Part shown: in pieces, positions 62,529 through 64,000 of the stretch
Layout: each line of letters starts with the position of its first letter
Numbering within the stretch: the stretch's first letter is position 1
Assembly (NCBI GenBank): GCA_964545715.1
Contig: CAZJHX010000023.1
Coordinates: forward strand, 1-64,000
Origin: CAZJHX01 sp964545715
GTDB taxonomy: Bacteria > Myxococcota_A > UBA9042 > GCA-2863065
DNA length: 64,000 nucleotides
Reading direction: 5' to 3'
Notes under the pieces: model-generated
What the model was told of the DNA's origin: nothing
Databases searched by the model: none
The model's input: the letters and a program-made list of their open reading frames with translations, nothing else
Program-made: the position numbers and the translations under genes

Positions 62529-63227
62529 TTACCACACGCGCCAGTCTGTCCGAGACGGCTTCCTGACCACTGCAGCGCCGGCCAACGCCTTTTGTGACTG
62601 CATTGCACCGGTCAGCGGAGGACGGTCGGCAGCAAACATGCTCCAAGCGGCCTCACAGGCCCCCGCGATCGTGTCTTTGCTCAAGTCGACCTCACCACTG
62701 CGCGCGGCGCTCAATACGCCGCGCAGGCAGCCCCACAACATGGCGCAACACAGAGCCGGTGACAGACCGCGCGTGATGCCCTGGGCCACCGTCCTCTCAA
62801 AAAAGGCCATCAGCGGCGCCATGGCTTCGGCGTCGACCCCGGCGCTGGCGCTGTCCAGGTAGCCGCTGTGAAAGTGCAGCTCGAGGTAGTCGAAGCCGGC
62901 CGGCGACGTCTGCGCAAAACTCACGAGGTTCAGCCAGAACCGGCGAAACCAGTCCGCGGCGGGCAGCGTCGGCTCCAGTCCGGCGAAGGCGGTCGCTGCC
63001 ATGGTGACGCGCTCACGCCGATACAGCTCGTTGGCCAGCTCCCGCTTACCCTCGAAGTGCCGGTACACCGTGCCGGTGGCAACGCCGGCATGGGCCGCGA
63101 TGGCCGGCACCGCAGTCGCCTCGTAGCCCAGGCGCGAGAACAGGTCCAGCGCGGCACTGAGAATTGCGTTGCGGGTCGGGTGGACAACAACGGCGTCGGT
63201 CGCGGTGATGCTCATGACGTGAACCAT
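62529..63227 (-). CDS. TetR-family transcriptional regulator
   Basis: This is a 232-residue protein; ATG 63227 or 63215 is the start. The N-terminal helix-turn-helix is RNAILSAALDLFSRLGYEAT, VPAIAAHAGVATGTVYRHFE, a classical TetR pattern. The C-terminal ligand-binding half is helical, with FRRFWLNLVSFAQTSPAGFDY, and ends in a basic tail. It probably represses a nearby gene; the glutathione S-transferase directly upstream (50 bases, same strand) is a candidate. Confidence 0.9.
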   Translation of the reverse strand: MVHVMSITATDAVVVHPTRNAILSAALDLFSRLGYEATAVPAIAAHAGVATGTVYRHFEGKRELANELYRRERVTMAATAFAGLEPTLPAADWFRRFWLNLVSFAQTSPAGFDYLELHFHSGYLDSASAGVDAEAMAPLMAFFERTVAQGITRGLSPALCCAMLWGCLRGVLSAARSGEVDLSKDTIAGACEAAWSMFAADRPPLTGAMQSQKALAGAAVVRKPSRTDWRVW

Positions 63228-63277
63228 CACCCGCGCCTGGGCGCGACGGCAAGAATTTCGCGGTCTTGCGACGACGC

Positions 63278-63964
63278 TCAGTCGGCGGCGGGTACCCGAC
63301 TCACCAGGTCCATCACCGCCGCACGGGCCTGGACCTGCGCCTTGAGGTGACTTGTGCGCAGCACCTCGTCCAGCTGAGCGACGACGCTGATGTCCGCGAT
63401 GCTCATGCGGTCGCCAACCAGCCACGGCCGGTCGGCCAGCAACACATCCAGCCGATCGATGTGCTCCAGAAACATGGCCTCGACCCGCTCACGCGGCAGG
63501 CGCCTCAGCCCCTGCGCGGTGAGCTTGCGCCGCATCATGCCGGGCACCACCAGGGAGAAGGCTTTGGTCTCCAGCGCCGAGCGCCCCTCGCACAACATGG
63601 CGGTGACGGTCGGCAGCACCTCGGGCACGTTGAAGCGCAGGTAGACCTCAAACCAATAGAGCGACTCGTCAGCCCAGTCCTCCCAGAAGGCCGCGCGGGC
63701 TCGATCGGCCGGGCTGTCCGGATACAGGGGCTCGTCGGGGTGACGCTCATCGAGAAAGCGCGCGATGTCCGTGCTGTCCTGGATGCGCCGGCCGTCGTAG
63801 TCCATGACGGGCAGCTTGCCGGTGCGCGTGAGTCGCGCCGCCTTGCTCGCCAGCAGCCCGTTGTAGTCGACAGTGGTGAAGTCCAGCCCCTTGAGGGCCA
63901 GAATGCGCCGCACCTTTCCGCAGAACGGCGAAATGCGCCACTGGTGCAGAACGATGGTGGGCAC
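63278..63964 (-). CDS. Glutathione S-transferase-like protein
   Basis: This 228-residue protein has the thioredoxin-like N-terminal domain (IVLHQWRISPFCGKVRRILA, KGLDF) with SPFC as the putative active-site loop and the cis-Pro region KLPVMDYDG. The glutathione-binding QDSTDIARFLDERHP is present. The C-terminal helical domain ends with RPWLVGDRMSIADISVVAQL. It starts at GTG 63964, with an upstream stop codon only three bases before it. Detoxification or thiol transfer is likely, but the substrate is unknown. Confidence 0.88.
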   Translation of the reverse strand: MPTIVLHQWRISPFCGKVRRILALKGLDFTTVDYNGLLASKAARLTRTGKLPVMDYDGRRIQDSTDIARFLDERHPDEPLYPDSPADRARAAFWEDWADESLYWFEVYLRFNVPEVLPTVTAMLCEGRSALETKAFSLVVPGMMRRKLTAQGLRRLPRERVEAMFLEHIDRLDVLLADRPWLVGDRMSIADISVVAQLDEVLRTSHLKAQVQARAAVMDLVSRVPAAD

Positions 63965-63966
63965 GC

Positions 63967-63999
63967 TCAGTACTCCATGAGCTCACCGCCACGACGGCC
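63967..63999 (-). CDS. C-terminal end of an upstream gene, cut by the window edge
   Basis: The last ten codons before TGA at 63967-63969 read GRRGGELMEY. The gene lies beyond the window, and its identity cannot be told. Its stop codon ends three bases before the GST start, which suggests an operon. Confidence 0.3.
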   Translation of the reverse strand, partial: GRRGGELMEY

Positions 64000-64000
64000 C

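Overview
The window is a 64-kb, high-GC stretch of bacterial chromosome. The style of its genes points to a deltaproteobacterial lineage such as Myxococcota or Bradymonadia. It holds many surface lipoproteins with acidic Asp/Thr linkers, repeats of the form C-x-GKxCGxDGCGGxCG, MopE-like DxDCDG motifs, TIG and thrombospondin-type modules, a Hanks-type Ser/Thr kinase, a REC-PAS-GGDEF-EAL protein, a PilZ protein and a textbook sigma-54 promoter. This placement is inference: no rRNA, tRNA or other marker gene is present. Coding density is very high, and many neighbours overlap by 1 or 4 bases.

Layout. 1-8.5 kb: end of a secreted protein, an ECF-like sigma factor, a class IV aminotransferase, an operon of alkyl sulfatase, Mpo1-like protein and DUF434 protein, a wHTH-CBM20 protein coupled to a Cys-rich lipoprotein, and a PilZ protein. 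8.5-14 kb: a sigma-54-preceded operon of three propeller-like lipoproteins and one outer-membrane beta-barrel. 14-19.7 kb: a TPR protein and, across an 82-base near-perfect palindrome, a lipoprotein ending in a thrombospondin C-terminal domain, followed by a UbiB-type kinase. 19.7-21.2 kb: a lower-GC patch with a PIN toxin, a presumed antitoxin and an unknown gene. 21.3-37 kb: ACT-domain protein, hydrolase and propeller lipoproteins, PhyH dioxygenase, DUF3516 helicase, site-2 protease, GGDEF-EAL protein, Ser/Thr kinase and penicillin acylase. 37-39 kb: ABC-F ATPase.

39-57.5 kb: eight minus-strand genes in close succession. They start with a 2,927-residue modular lipoprotein whose stop codon overlaps the start of a ribokinase-like gene, which in turn overlaps a transaldolase. 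A 1,169-residue Cys-rich lipoprotein, a DUF4336-like protein, a MazG-like pyrophosphohydrolase, an unknown membrane-anchored protein and a large polytopic membrane protein follow. 57.6-64 kb: a small lipoprotein, an MMPL/RND transporter divergent from an alkyltransferase-like (ATL) DNA repair protein, an alpha/beta hydrolase, a small membrane protein, a TetR regulator and a glutathione S-transferase.

The dominant theme is the cell surface: about a dozen predicted lipoproteins, several with modules better known from animal extracellular proteins (thrombospondin type 3 repeats, thrombospondin C-terminal domain, fibrinogen-like domain). The best candidates for something undescribed are the sigma-54 propeller/barrel operon, the palindrome between divergent surface-protein genes, the DNA-binding/starch-binding fusion, and the giant lipoprotein translationally coupled to sugar-metabolism enzymes. 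No rRNA, tRNA, CRISPR array or insertion sequence was seen, and no intergenic stretch exceeds 300 bases.
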